Positions 16,476 to 24,893 of a DNA stretch of 58,566 bases are shown here, in pieces. Source of the stretch: Nocardia macrotermitis (GTDB lineage: Bacteria > Actinomycetota > Actinomycetes > Mycobacteriales > Mycobacteriaceae). The stretch covers positions 1-58,566 of the forward strand of contig NZ_WEGK01000028.1 of the NCBI RefSeq assembly GCF_009604405.1, written 5' to 3'. Position numbers and translations under genes: made by a program. Each line of letters begins with the position of its first letter. The first letter of the stretch is position 1. The notes beneath the pieces are model-generated. The model ran no database searches. It had not been told where the DNA came from and saw only the letters and a list, made by a program, of their open reading frames with translations.

Positions 16476-16901
16476 TCAGACGGGGCTGAGCGTGACCACC
16501 GGGATCACCCTGCGGGTGCGTTCCTGGTAGACGTCGTAGTTCGGCCAGTATGCCGTGACGAGGCGCCACAGCCGGTCGCGCTCGGCGTCGCTCGCGGTGG
16601 ACGCGCGCACCCGCAGGTGTTCGGCCTTGACCTGGATCTCGGCCTCGGGCTGCTCGCACAGGTTGAGGTACCAGGCCGGATGCCGGGGCGCGCCGCCGGT
16701 GGAGGCGACGACGAGGTAGTCCGCGCCGTCGCGTCCGTAGATGAGTGCGGAGGTGCGCCGCGTGCCGGTCCTGCGGCCGGTGGTGGTCAGCAGCAGGATC
16801 GGCACGCCGTTCCAGGTGTAGCCGATCTCGCCGTCGGTCTCCCGGTATTTCTCGACGTGTTCGGTACCCCGCAGGGTGATATCGGGTGGTTGGTAGGGCA
16901 C
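16476..16901 (-). CDS. Nitroreductase/deazaflavin (F420)-dependent oxidoreductase family protein (Ddn-like)
   Basis: The GTG at 16901 with ctggaggcacc upstream gives 141 residues. The segments ILLLTTTGRRTGTRRTSALI, VVASTGGAPRHPAWYLNL and EIQVKAEHLRVRA are the hallmark of the Ddn/FDOR-B split-barrel family of actinobacteria. Members use F420H2 (or sometimes bind other cofactors) to reduce quinones or enones. In this operon it may reduce an unsaturated or quinone-like intermediate. It sits 19 bp after the P450 gene and 14 bp before tetR. Exact substrate and cofactor use are inference from the family. Confidence 0.85.
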   Translation of the reverse strand: MPYQPPDITLRGTEHVEKYRETDGEIGYTWNGVPILLLTTTGRRTGTRRTSALIYGRDGADYLVVASTGGAPRHPAWYLNLCEQPEAEIQVKAEHLRVRASTASDAERDRLWRLVTAYWPNYDVYQERTRRVIPVVTLSPV

Positions 16902-16920
16902 GGTGCCTCCAGGGGGTTGG

Positions 16921-18168
16921 TCAGCCGAACAGCACGGGGATTTCGGTCGCGCCGCGCTCGTACAGGCCGATGACGCGCGGCGGTGGGGCGTCGGGGTCCA
17001 GGCGCAGATTCGGCAGCCGGTCCAGTAGTGCGCCGATGCCGGTCGCCATTTCGGCCTTGGCCACGTGCATGCCCAGGCAGGCGTGTGCGCCGCTGCCGAA
17101 TGCGAAGGAGGGGCGGGGTTTTCGGGTGATGTCGTAGACATCGGGGTCCGGCCAGCGCGCCGGATCGCGGTTCGCGGCGGCCACGCCCAGGTGCAGCACC
17201 GCGCCCTCGGGAAGGTGGACGCCGTGGAAGTCGATGTCCCGCATGACATATCGCGAGAACATCGGATCGGTCGGCTGCCAGCGCAACGCCTCGTCGATGG
17301 CCGGGCGCAGCAGCGTGCGATCGGCCCGGATCGCTTCCAGGAGTTCGGGTCGCTGGAGTAACGCGGTCAGGGTGATGCCCATCTGCTTCCAGGTGGTGCC
17401 CGAGCCCGCGGTGAGCAGAAGCACTGCGAACGAATGGATTTCGGCATCGGTGAGCCGTTCCGGCGTGCCGTCCTCGCCTGGAAGTTCGGCTTGCGCCAGG
17501 ACGCTGAGCAGATCGTCGCACGGGGATTCGCGTCGCGCGGCCACGAGCGGACCGATCAGTTCCACCACCCGGTCCGGCCGGTGCAGCGCCGCCCGGATCT
17601 CCAATGCCTGATCGACCGGAACACCGAAACTGCCGGTGATGGTCAGGACCGGGATGGCCGCGCAGAAATCGACGTTGAGTTCCGCGCGGCCCGCATCGAT
17701 GAAGCCATCGATGAGTTCGTGGACGGTCCGCTCGATCCAGTGCGAGATCCACCACCCGGCGTTCGCGGGGGTGAACGACGGCTGTACCAGCGCTCGATAT
17801 CGGCGGTGCTGGATGCCGTTCATCGCGAGCATGCTGTTGCTCGCGCCCACGGGACCCTGATTGGGGTCCACCGGATGCGGAGCGGAGACGAACACCTCCG
17901 GATTGCGATACGCGGAATCGCAAGCGGCGAAACCGAATGCGGAGAAATGTTCGCGATCCGGTTCGGGCAGCCCGTGGAAGACCGCCTGGCGCGGATATCC
18001 GGTCAACTCGTGCACCGTGCCCGGCTGCACCGGCGCCTGCGCGCGGAGCCGATGCCAGATCGGATACGGATCGTCCTCGTAGTCGCCGCCGGTCTGGATC
18101 AGATAGGAGCCGCGCAGGTCGAACAGTTCGCGAACCCGATCCCGGTCCAATTGTGTTGCAGGGGACAT
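16921..18168 (-). CDS. Cytochrome P450
   Basis: The ATG at 18168 follows gaggtgag and gives 415 residues. The haem-binding loop is FAFGSGAHACLGMH with Cys364; the K-helix E-x-x-R is in IDEALRW; the I-helix reads LLLTAGSGTTWKQM. The acidic residue that usually precedes the Thr in the I-helix (A-G-x-D/E-T) is Gly here, so proton delivery may differ. It should hydroxylate a hydrophobic acid or CoA ester using the ferredoxin encoded two genes upstream. The SDR gene stop lies 4 bp before its start, so the two are coupled. No dedicated ferredoxin reductase is visible. Confidence 0.92.
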   Translation of the reverse strand: MSPATQLDRDRVRELFDLRGSYLIQTGGDYEDDPYPIWHRLRAQAPVQPGTVHELTGYPRQAVFHGLPEPDREHFSAFGFAACDSAYRNPEVFVSAPHPVDPNQGPVGASNSMLAMNGIQHRRYRALVQPSFTPANAGWWISHWIERTVHELIDGFIDAGRAELNVDFCAAIPVLTITGSFGVPVDQALEIRAALHRPDRVVELIGPLVAARRESPCDDLLSVLAQAELPGEDGTPERLTDAEIHSFAVLLLTAGSGTTWKQMGITLTALLQRPELLEAIRADRTLLRPAIDEALRWQPTDPMFSRYVMRDIDFHGVHLPEGAVLHLGVAAANRDPARWPDPDVYDITRKPRPSFAFGSGAHACLGMHVAKAEMATGIGALLDRLPNLRLDPDAPPPRVIGLYERGATEIPVLFG

Positions 18169-18172
18169 GATC

Positions 18173-18943
18173 TCACCTCGCCACATATCCGCCGTCGACC
18201 GGCAGCAGTACGCCGGTGATGTTCGCGGCGCGCTCGGAGGCCAGAAACACCGCGGCCTCGGCGCAGTCCTCGGCGGTGATCGGTTTGCCCAGTGGATGAT
18301 TCGCGGCGGTGCGCTCGGCGACCGCGTCCGTATCTCCGGACAGACCACCGGCGGCCATGAACCCGGTGTACGGCATGCCCGCCGGGCAGATCGCGTTGGC
18401 GCGGATACCGAACGGCGCGCCCTCGATCGCGACGGCCTTGGTCAGCTGATGGACAGCGCCCTTGGTGGCGGCATACACCGCGCCACCCCAGGCCACGAGT
18501 CCCGCCACCGAGCCGGTGTTGATGATCACGCCGCCGTCGCCCTGTCGTTTGAACTGTGCCACAGCGTGTTTGGAGCCGAAGAACACCCCGCCCACGTTGA
18601 TGGCGAACAGTCGTTGGAAGTCTTCGGCCGTATGGTCCTCGAGTTTCGAGCCCAGTCGCGGGGTCGGCACGCCGACGTTGTTGTAGATCACGTCCAGACG
18701 GCCGAACTGCTCGACCGCCGTGGCGATCATCGCGACCACCTCGTCCTCGTCGGCGACATCACGGGCGATGGGAACCGCTGTGCCACCGGCCTTCTCGATC
18801 GCCCGCGCGGTCTCCTCGGCCGCCTCGAGCCGGATGTCCGCGCACAGCACCCGGGCACCCTCGGCGGCGAACCGCAGGGCCGAGGCCGCACCCACCCCGG
18901 ATCCGGCCCCGGTCACCACCGTGCCCTTACCTTCGAGCATCAT
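18173..18943 (-). CDS. SDR family oxidoreductase
   Basis: A classical SDR of 256 residues from the ATG at 18943 (265 if the ATG at 18970, which overlaps the ferredoxin gene, is used). It shows VVTGAGSGVGAASALRFA for NAD(P) binding, NNVG, and Y-x3-K in AVYAATKGAV. The segment AAGGLSGDTDAVAERTAANH and the C-terminal ITGVLLPVDGGYVAR are typical. It lies between the ferredoxin and P450 genes, so oxidation of the P450-made alcohol is the simplest role. The start is uncertain because neither candidate has a strong ribosome site. Confidence 0.87.
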   Translation of the reverse strand: MMLEGKGTVVTGAGSGVGAASALRFAAEGARVLCADIRLEAAEETARAIEKAGGTAVPIARDVADEDEVVAMIATAVEQFGRLDVIYNNVGVPTPRLGSKLEDHTAEDFQRLFAINVGGVFFGSKHAVAQFKRQGDGGVIINTGSVAGLVAWGGAVYAATKGAVHQLTKAVAIEGAPFGIRANAICPAGMPYTGFMAAGGLSGDTDAVAERTAANHPLGKPITAEDCAEAAVFLASERAANITGVLLPVDGGYVAR

Positions 18944-18959
18944 TCGATATTCACTCTCG

Positions 18960-19172
18960 TCACTCGGCATTCGTGCCGCCGATCACCAATTCCAGTGCGC
19001 CCGTGGGACATGCGCCCACCGCCTCGCGGATCCGGTCCAGCTCGTCGCCGGGCGGTTCGCGCAGCACCGCCTGCCCGTCCTCGTCCTGCACGAAGCTGCG
19101 CGGCGCGTAGTCCAGGCAGACCCCGCAGCCCAGGCAGGCGAGGCGGTCCACCCGGACGGTCCAGTCCGTCAC
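18960..19172 (-). CDS. Ferredoxin (single-cluster, P450-associated)
   Basis: The GTG at 19172 immediately follows the amidohydrolase stop (TGAGGTG) and gives 70 residues, the usual size. The cluster motif is C13-L-G-C16-G-V-C19 and a distal C-P in GACPTGAL. Most P450-linked actinobacterial ferredoxins replace the second Cys and carry a 3Fe-4S cluster; here all four Cys are present, so a 4Fe-4S cluster is possible. It should pass electrons to the P450 encoded two genes downstream. Confidence 0.87.
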   Translation of the reverse strand: MTDWTVRVDRLACLGCGVCLDYAPRSFVQDEDGQAVLREPPGDELDRIREAVGACPTGALELVIGGTNAE

Positions 19173-19173
19173 C

Positions 19174-20379
19174 TCAGACTCCGGCGAGAACCGGAGGTTC
19201 GGCGGGGGTGAAGCGGTACAGCCGTTCGGCATTGCCGCGCAGGATCTTGTACTGCGTCTGCTCGGGCAGATGCGCGATGATGCCCCGCACCGTCCGGATA
19301 CAGTTCGGCCAGGTGGAATCCGAATGGGGATAATCGGTTTCGCACATGATGTTGTCCTCGCCGATCACATCGATACTGGCGATGCCGTGGGTGTCCTCGA
19401 TGAAACAGCCGAAGACGTGCTCGCGGAACGTCTCCCGGATATCGAGCGTATCCAGGTCGATGTGGTGGCTCGCGGCGTGATCACCCCATTTCATCCCCTT
19501 CTTGACCCAGTGCCGCTGCTTGTCCAGCACCTGTTCGGCGCGTTCGAGGAAGTACGGCATCCAGCCGATCTCGCCCTCGGACAGCGCGATCTTGAGCTTC
19601 GGATACCGCTGGAACATGCCGCTGAACAGCCAGGACAGCATGGCCCCGGAGGTGCGGGTGGCGCCCCAGGCCAGATTCGCCAGGAACGGCGCGTCGGGGG
19701 CGATCTGCGGCACCGTCGAGGACGAGCCGACGTGCATCGACACGACCATGTCCAGATCGTTCGCGGCGGCCATCACCGGATCCCAGTAGCCGCCGGTGTC
19801 GTGGATCGTCGGAAGTCCCAGGGGCGCGGGGTTTTCCGAGAAGGCGAAGGTGGTCGCGCCCTTGGCGGCGCAGCGTTCGAGTTCGGCGGCGGCGAGTTTC
19901 GGATCCCACAGCGGGATCAGCACCAGCGGAATGTAGCGGCCGGGCGCAGCGCCGCACCACTCCTCGATCATCCAGTCGTTGTACGCCTTCAGACAGACCA
20001 GGCCGAAATCGCGATCGCTGGCCTCGGAGAAGAGCTGGCCGCAGAACCGGGTGACGGTCGGGAAGCACAGGGAGGCAAGGATTCCCGCGCGATTCATATC
20101 CTCGAGGCGGGCCGTCGCGTCGTAGCAGCCCGCGCGCATCTCGCTGTAGGGCAGGGGTTTCGGGCTGAACTCCTCCTTGGACTTCCCGGCGACAGCGCTC
20201 AGGCCCGAGCTGGGGAAGCGTTTGCCGTCGTAGACCCAGCAGTCGATGCCGTCCGCGCCCATCTCCAGATGCGGGGCGCGCTCGCGGTCCGCGCGCGGCA
20301 CCCGATCGGTCCACAGGTTGCCGGGTTCGAGGATGTGGTCGTCGACCGAGATCAGCCAGTCGAGGGACAGTGCGGACAT
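19174..20379 (-). CDS. Amidohydrolase-2 superfamily protein (ACMSD/decarboxylase-like)
   Basis: The ATG at 20379 has a perfect aaggagg upstream and gives 401 residues. Metal-binding features are the N-terminal ISVDDHILEP (D-x-H), the His in MVVSMHVGSSS and the Asp in CETDYPHSDSTWPN. This places it in the amidohydrolase_2 family with ACMSD and gamma-resorcylate decarboxylases, which cleave C-C (decarboxylation) or hydrolyse rings and lactones. Homologues are common in P450/CoA catabolic clusters of mycobacteria and Nocardia, but the reaction is rarely known. It lies 26 bp after the ALDH gene and 1 bp before the ferredoxin start codon. Confidence 0.85.
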   Translation of the reverse strand: MSALSLDWLISVDDHILEPGNLWTDRVPRADRERAPHLEMGADGIDCWVYDGKRFPSSGLSAVAGKSKEEFSPKPLPYSEMRAGCYDATARLEDMNRAGILASLCFPTVTRFCGQLFSEASDRDFGLVCLKAYNDWMIEEWCGAAPGRYIPLVLIPLWDPKLAAAELERCAAKGATTFAFSENPAPLGLPTIHDTGGYWDPVMAAANDLDMVVSMHVGSSSTVPQIAPDAPFLANLAWGATRTSGAMLSWLFSGMFQRYPKLKIALSEGEIGWMPYFLERAEQVLDKQRHWVKKGMKWGDHAASHHIDLDTLDIRETFREHVFGCFIEDTHGIASIDVIGEDNIMCETDYPHSDSTWPNCIRTVRGIIAHLPEQTQYKILRGNAERLYRFTPAEPPVLAGV

Positions 20380-20405
20380 GGGTCCTCCTTCGGATGGGTT
20401 GGCGG

Positions 20406-21875
20406 TCACCGGAATTCGCCGATGGCCAGATGTTTGACTTCCTGGAAGGCGCGGATGCCGTCCGGGCCCCGCTCGCGGCCCAGGCCGCTGTGCTTGTAGC
20501 CGCCGCTGGGGGCGTAGGCGCTGAATACGGCGGTGTTGACGTTGACCGCGCCGGTGCGCAGGCGGCGGGCCACGGCGGTCGCGGCGGCAGGGTCGGCACT
20601 GTAGACCTGGGCGGACAGGCCGTAGCGGGAATCGTTGGCGATGGTGACGGCGTCGTCGAGGTCGCGGTAGCCGATCACCGACAGCACCGGGCCGAATATC
20701 TCTTGCTGCGCAGCGGGATTGGAGTTGTCGGGTAGGTCGAGAACGGTCGGTTGGAAGTAGTAGCCGCGCTCGAATTCCGGTGGGCGTCGGCCGCCTTGGC
20801 GTACGGTCGCGCCCGCCGCCACGGCTTCGGCGATGATGTGTTCGCAGCGGGCGCGTTGGGCGGCGCTGATCACCGGGCCCAGCGAGGTCGCCGGATCGGT
20901 CGGTGCGCCGACTTTCAGGCCAGCGTATACCTTTGAAACCTGTTCCAGTACTTGCTCTTTGGCTTCGTGTGGGACGAGCATCCGGGTGGCCGCGACACAT
21001 GCCTGTCCCGCCATCCCGCCGACCACCGCAGCCGCCCCGGCGCCGGCCCTGGATACCGCGTCGGGCAGGTAGATCTGCGCCGATTTGCCGCCGAGTTCCA
21101 ATGCCACCCGTTTGATCGTCGGCGCGGCCTGGGCGGCGATCACGGCACCGATGGCCGTCGACCCGGTGAACGAAACCATATCTACCGCAGGATGACTCGT
21201 CAGCAGCTCCGCGCCCGCGGATCCGGCTTCTACGACGACACCGAACACCCCGGGCGGCAGTCCGGCGGCCTCGGCTGCCGCGCCGAAGATCAGCGAGGAG
21301 ACAGGAGTGAGCGGACTCGGCCGCAGGATCACCGAATTGCCGGTGAGCAGCGCCGGGACGATCTTCTGCAAGGCCATGATGAACGCCGCGTTGTAGGGCG
21401 TGATCGCGGTGACCACGCCGACGGGTTCGTAACGGCGGATACTCAGCGCGACCCGGCCGCGCGTCAACTCGTCCACCGGAACCGGATTGGCCTGTTCCTC
21501 GGGCATCGACAGATACAGGTCGATGGTGTTGCGAGCCAACATGATTCCGGACAGGAACTGGGATCGTTCGGCGAAGGCGAGCGGCTGCCCGGCCTCGGCG
21601 ACCAGGGTGGCGACCAGCGCCTCACGGTCCTGTTCGAGCCGATCGAGAAACGTATGCAGCACGCGCGCACGGTCTTTCGGTGCGGTGGCGGCCCACGCGC
21701 CGCTGTCGAACGACCGCCGGGCCTCGAGCACCGCCCGTTCGATCTCGGCGATCGGCGTGCAGGGCAGTGCGGTGACCACGGACTCGTCCGCCGGATTCCA
21801 CACCTCGAACGGAGTCTCACCCGTCACCCATCGACCGGCCACATACGATCGTCGCTCGGCCAGGATCTCCGCCAT
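20406..21875 (-). CDS. Aldehyde dehydrogenase family protein
   Basis: The ATG at 21875 follows aaaggagatc and gives 489 residues. Key residues are Asn162 in ITPYNAAF, Glu260 in LELGGKSAQ and Cys293 in GQACVAATRM, with VSFTGSTAIGAVI for cofactor binding. It would oxidise an aldehyde made by the operon, for example by P450 and SDR or by retro-aldol cleavage by the thiolase-like/DUF35 pair directly upstream. It shares only family-level similarity with the three other ALDHs in the window, so these are separate paralogues and not a recent duplication. Confidence 0.92.
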   Translation of the reverse strand: MAEILAERRSYVAGRWVTGETPFEVWNPADESVVTALPCTPIAEIERAVLEARRSFDSGAWAATAPKDRARVLHTFLDRLEQDREALVATLVAEAGQPLAFAERSQFLSGIMLARNTIDLYLSMPEEQANPVPVDELTRGRVALSIRRYEPVGVVTAITPYNAAFIMALQKIVPALLTGNSVILRPSPLTPVSSLIFGAAAEAAGLPPGVFGVVVEAGSAGAELLTSHPAVDMVSFTGSTAIGAVIAAQAAPTIKRVALELGGKSAQIYLPDAVSRAGAGAAAVVGGMAGQACVAATRMLVPHEAKEQVLEQVSKVYAGLKVGAPTDPATSLGPVISAAQRARCEHIIAEAVAAGATVRQGGRRPPEFERGYYFQPTVLDLPDNSNPAAQQEIFGPVLSVIGYRDLDDAVTIANDSRYGLSAQVYSADPAAATAVARRLRTGAVNVNTAVFSAYAPSGGYKHSGLGRERGPDGIRAFQEVKHLAIGEFR

Positions 21876-21907
21876 GTTCTGATCTCCTTTGTCGTTGCCG
21901 CACAAGG

Positions 21908-23104
21908 TCATAGCGGCTCACTGGTGTAGAGCACGGCACCGCCGTAATGCGGGGAGGACTGACAGGCCAGGCCGACCGTCGCGTGTTCGCGCTGCCGGGA
22001 GCCCGCGCGTCCGGACAGTTGCAGATAGCACTCGAGCAGTTGCGGAATGCCGTGCATCCGACCGGTTCCCAGCGCGCCGCCGCCGGACAGCACCGGCAGG
22101 CCCGTGGTCGAATCGATGCCGCCGTCCTGGACGAAGCGGTGCGCCTCGCCGACCGGGCACAGGCCCAGCGATTCGAGCCAGAAGTAGACGAAGGGGGAGA
22201 ATCCGTCGTACAACTGCGGCAGGTCCACGTCGGCGGGGCTCAGGCCGGTCGCTTCCCAGAGGCGTCGCGCGGTGGCCGCGCCCCCGTCCATGATGTCGTC
22301 GAGCGGCCAATGTGATTGCAGGCGAGGTGGATTCGTTGCACTACTGGCGTAGCCCGCGACATACACCGGATGGTGCGGCAGATCGCGGGCGCGCTCGGCG
22401 GAGGTCAGCACGAACGCGGCCACGCCGTCGACCGGGATATCGCAGTCCAGGCGACGCACCGGATCGCTGATCATCGGCGCGGCCAGATACTCCGCGGTGG
22501 TGATCGGCCGCTGATACCAGTACGACCAGGGCAGTTCCGCGCCGTTGCGGCGGGCCTCCACGACGACGTTCGCCATGGCCGCCGGATCGGCCCGGTACCG
22601 CTGGAGATATTCGTTGTAGGGCAACCCGATCATCGACAGCGGGCCGCTGTACCCCTGCGGCGCGGTCCACTGCTGCGCACCGGAGATCGCGGTGACCGGG
22701 TCGTCGTGGTAACCGCCGGACGGATTGTGCAGAGCACGGTGCAGCACAACGTAATCCACGGCCCCGGCGGCGATCGCGTTGACCGCCATGGCGACCGAAC
22801 CCGGCATCTGGCCGATGCCTTGGAATCCCGCGACATAGCGGGGTTCCGAGCCGATCCGCTGTGCCAGCCAGCCCGCCGTCACCGTGCTCACGCCGTCCTG
22901 AACCGCGTGCGCCCCGGCCGTGGGAAACAGTGCGGCAGCGACGAATCCGTCGATGTCGGCCGGTGTCAGTCCGGCATCGGCGATTGCCGCGCGTGCGATG
23001 TCGACGGTGACCGAGCCGAGGGGCCGGTCGAAGTGTCGTCGGACCTCGCTGTGCGCGAATCCGACCACGGCCACCGTGCCGCCCGCACGGAACCGGCCGG
23101 TCAT
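21908..23104 (-). CDS. Thiolase-fold protein without nucleophile Cys (Ltp2-type lipid-transfer/aldolase-like)
   Basis: The 398-residue product has the thiolase N-terminal segment VAVVGFAHSEVRR and LGSVTVDIARAAIADAGLTP. At the position of the catalytic Cys it reads AGFQGIGQMPGSVAMAV, with no Cys. The C-terminal half keeps YDGFSPFVYFWLESLGL and SSPHYGGAVLY, where steroid aldolase Ltp2 uses tyrosines. The gene overlaps the DUF35 gene by 4 bp. In cholesterol side-chain degradation Ltp2 works with a DUF35 domain as a retro-aldolase, so the pair here is better read as an aldolase-like enzyme than as a thiolase. The substrate is unknown. Confidence 0.85.
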   Translation of the reverse strand: MTGRFRAGGTVAVVGFAHSEVRRHFDRPLGSVTVDIARAAIADAGLTPADIDGFVAAALFPTAGAHAVQDGVSTVTAGWLAQRIGSEPRYVAGFQGIGQMPGSVAMAVNAIAAGAVDYVVLHRALHNPSGGYHDDPVTAISGAQQWTAPQGYSGPLSMIGLPYNEYLQRYRADPAAMANVVVEARRNGAELPWSYWYQRPITTAEYLAAPMISDPVRRLDCDIPVDGVAAFVLTSAERARDLPHHPVYVAGYASSATNPPRLQSHWPLDDIMDGGAATARRLWEATGLSPADVDLPQLYDGFSPFVYFWLESLGLCPVGEAHRFVQDGGIDSTTGLPVLSGGGALGTGRMHGIPQLLECYLQLSGRAGSRQREHATVGLACQSSPHYGGAVLYTSEPL

Positions 23105-23526
23105 CGTCGTTCCGTCGTGGCGAGGACGAATGCGGGGATCGCGGTGTCCTCGCCGACGTCCTCGAACGCTATCCGAACCGAATCACCCTGATGCACACCA
23201 TTGTTCGGGCCATCCAGCAACCGCCCGATCATGCGCAGATCGGGTTGCTCGGCCAGTTCGACATCGACGAGCAGATACGGCACCTGGTCGGCGAACCCGG
23301 TCAGAGTCGCTCGATGCACCGTTGTCCACGACCGGATCACGCCGTCCCCGCTGACGCGGTCGAACCGGAATTCCGGCGATGTCGAACCGCAGTGTCGGCA
23401 GATCGCCTCGGGCGGAAGGGAATACGCGTCACATCGGGCGCAGCGGGGGATGACCGGTTCGTGCCGGGCGGCCGCGGCCCAGTACTCGGCGGAGGTCTCG
23501 TCCGGGACCGGCAGCGGGCGCGTCAC
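23101..23526 (-). CDS. Zn-ribbon/OB-fold DUF35 protein
   Basis: The GTG at 23526 overlaps the CoA-transferase stop (GTGA) and gives 141 residues. It has the rubredoxin-like zinc ribbon C-A-R-C and C-R-H-C-G (IPRCARCDAYSLPPEAICRH) at about 28-48, then the OB-fold VIRSWTTVHRATLTGFADQVPYLLVDVEL. DUF35 proteins bind acyl-CoA and partner with thiolase-fold proteins, acting as hydratase or aldolase accessory subunits. Here the stop overlaps the thiolase-like ATG by 4 bp, so a 1:1 complex with that protein is likely. Confidence 0.88.
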   Translation of the reverse strand: MTRPLPVPDETSAEYWAAAARHEPVIPRCARCDAYSLPPEAICRHCGSTSPEFRFDRVSGDGVIRSWTTVHRATLTGFADQVPYLLVDVELAEQPDLRMIGRLLDGPNNGVHQGDSVRIAFEDVGEDTAIPAFVLATTERR

Positions 23527-24734
23527 GGGATGACCCCCGCATCCTTGAGTTCGATGATCTGGTCCCACGAATAGCCCAGGTCGAGTAGGCATTGTTCGGT
23601 GTGCTCACCGTGTTCGGGAGCCCGCCGCAACTGCGGGGGATGCTCGTCCAGTTGCACCGGCCCCGTCGGCAGCGAGTAGGTCCGCCCGTCCTCGAGTTCG
23701 ACCTGCCCCACGTACTGATTGGCCCGCACCTGCGGATCGTCGAGCAACTCCTCCACGGCCTGCACCGGGGCCCACGGCGCATCCAGATCCGCGAGCAGAT
23801 CCTTCCACTCCTGGAACGTCCGTTTGTCGAATTCGGCCTCGAGTTCGGCCACGCACTCCGCGAGATTCGTTCCGCGAGCGGCCAAGTCGACGAAACGTGG
23901 ATCCTCGATGAGCTCCGTCCGTCCGATCAACCGGCAGAAATCGGCCCAGTACCGATCCGATTCGAGGAACACCAGCTGAATGTGCCGACCGTCTTTGGTG
24001 CGATAGCTACCCACCAGCGGGTTCACCGAACCACCCCGGCCCGACACCGCGCGCGGCCGAGTACCCGACAGCGCGGCCAGCACATCCGAGGACAGCATCC
24101 ACATCGCACTCGCCAGCAGCGAGACGTCCACGATGCCGCCACTGCCGGTGCGTTCCCGCCGCAGCAGCGCGGCCGAAATACCGAATCCCAGTGCGAGAGC
24201 GCCGTTTCGGTCACCCATCGCCCCGCGCTGACTGATCGGATAATCCCGCTCGGGCGGCGTGAGCACATGCGCCACCCCACCCTGCGCCCAGAACGCCGAC
24301 GAGTCGTACCCGGGTTTGTCCGCCCCCGGCCCCCGCACCCCGAACCCGTGCCCCCGCGCGTACACCAAACGCGGATACCGCGAGGTCAACCGCTCCGCAT
24401 CGAGCCCGAGCCGCTCCAACGCCCCCGGCCGAAAGTTCGTCAGAAACACATCCGCCCCCGCGAGCAACTCGTGCAGCAACTCCCGCCCCCGCGCGGTCCC
24501 CAGATCGATCGACACCGACCGCTTCCCCCGATTGGCAAGCGCCACAGAAAGATTCACCCCATCGCTATCCGCCCCGATCCGCTGCGTCGCCAACTGCCGA
24601 TAAGGATCCCCGGTAGGCCGCTCCACGCGAATCACCTCCGCCCCCCAGTCCGCCAGCAGCGCCCCCGCCACCGGAACGAACACCCACTGCGCGAGCTCGA
24701 CCACCCGAACCCCCGTGAACGCCTCGGAGTCCAC
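23523..24734 (-). CDS. Family III CoA-transferase (first operon gene)
   Basis: The GTG at 24734 has ggagg 6 bp upstream and gives 403 residues; an upstream GTG (24740) or TTG (24749) is possible. It shows VRVVELAQWVFVPVAGALLA, AEVIRVERPTGDPYRQLA, and catalytic Asp175 in GAMGDRNGALA. It transfers CoA to a carboxylic acid and is the first gene of the 12-gene operon. A GAGAA-N5-TTCTC dyad lies 14 bp before the start. It is followed by DUF35 and thiolase-like genes with overlapping codons. Confidence 0.9.
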   Translation of the reverse strand: MDSEAFTGVRVVELAQWVFVPVAGALLADWGAEVIRVERPTGDPYRQLATQRIGADSDGVNLSVALANRGKRSVSIDLGTARGRELLHELLAGADVFLTNFRPGALERLGLDAERLTSRYPRLVYARGHGFGVRGPGADKPGYDSSAFWAQGGVAHVLTPPERDYPISQRGAMGDRNGALALGFGISAALLRRERTGSGGIVDVSLLASAMWMLSSDVLAALSGTRPRAVSGRGGSVNPLVGSYRTKDGRHIQLVFLESDRYWADFCRLIGRTELIEDPRFVDLAARGTNLAECVAELEAEFDKRTFQEWKDLLADLDAPWAPVQAVEELLDDPQVRANQYVGQVELEDGRTYSLPTGPVQLDEHPPQLRRAPEHGEHTEQCLLDLGYSWDQIIELKDAGVIP

Positions 24735-24747
24735 AACCACCTCCAGC

Positions 24748-24762
24748 AAGAATCAAATTCTC
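24748..24762 (-). promoter_or_regulatory. 15-bp operator candidate before 12-gene operon
   Basis: On the minus strand it reads GAGAATTTGATTCTT, a dyad with one outer mismatch. It is nearly the same as the dyads before the genes starting at 27214 and 36472. It lies between the operon promoter region and the CoA-transferase start. Confidence 0.6.
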
Positions 24763-24766
24763 ACTC

Positions 24767-24784
24767 AGAGTAGAACAATACTCT
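24767..24784. promoter_or_regulatory. Perfect dyad agagta-N6-tactct upstream of the operon
   Basis: The 6-bp arms lie at 24767-24772 and 24779-24784, 5 bp beyond the 15-bp operator. The decamer agagtagaac within it also occurs on the minus strand beside the dyad at 10236-10254. On the minus strand ttgttc at 24773-24778 could act as a -35 element. Confidence 0.45.
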
Positions 24785-24893
24785 CGTTTTATGGAAGCGA
24801 AACTCTAAAGATGCAGGTCGGGAGCTGGAACGGGTCGGTATTCGCCGCCGAAACTCGGTCCGGTCCCGGTCGTACACGGGTCATGAACGTGAA

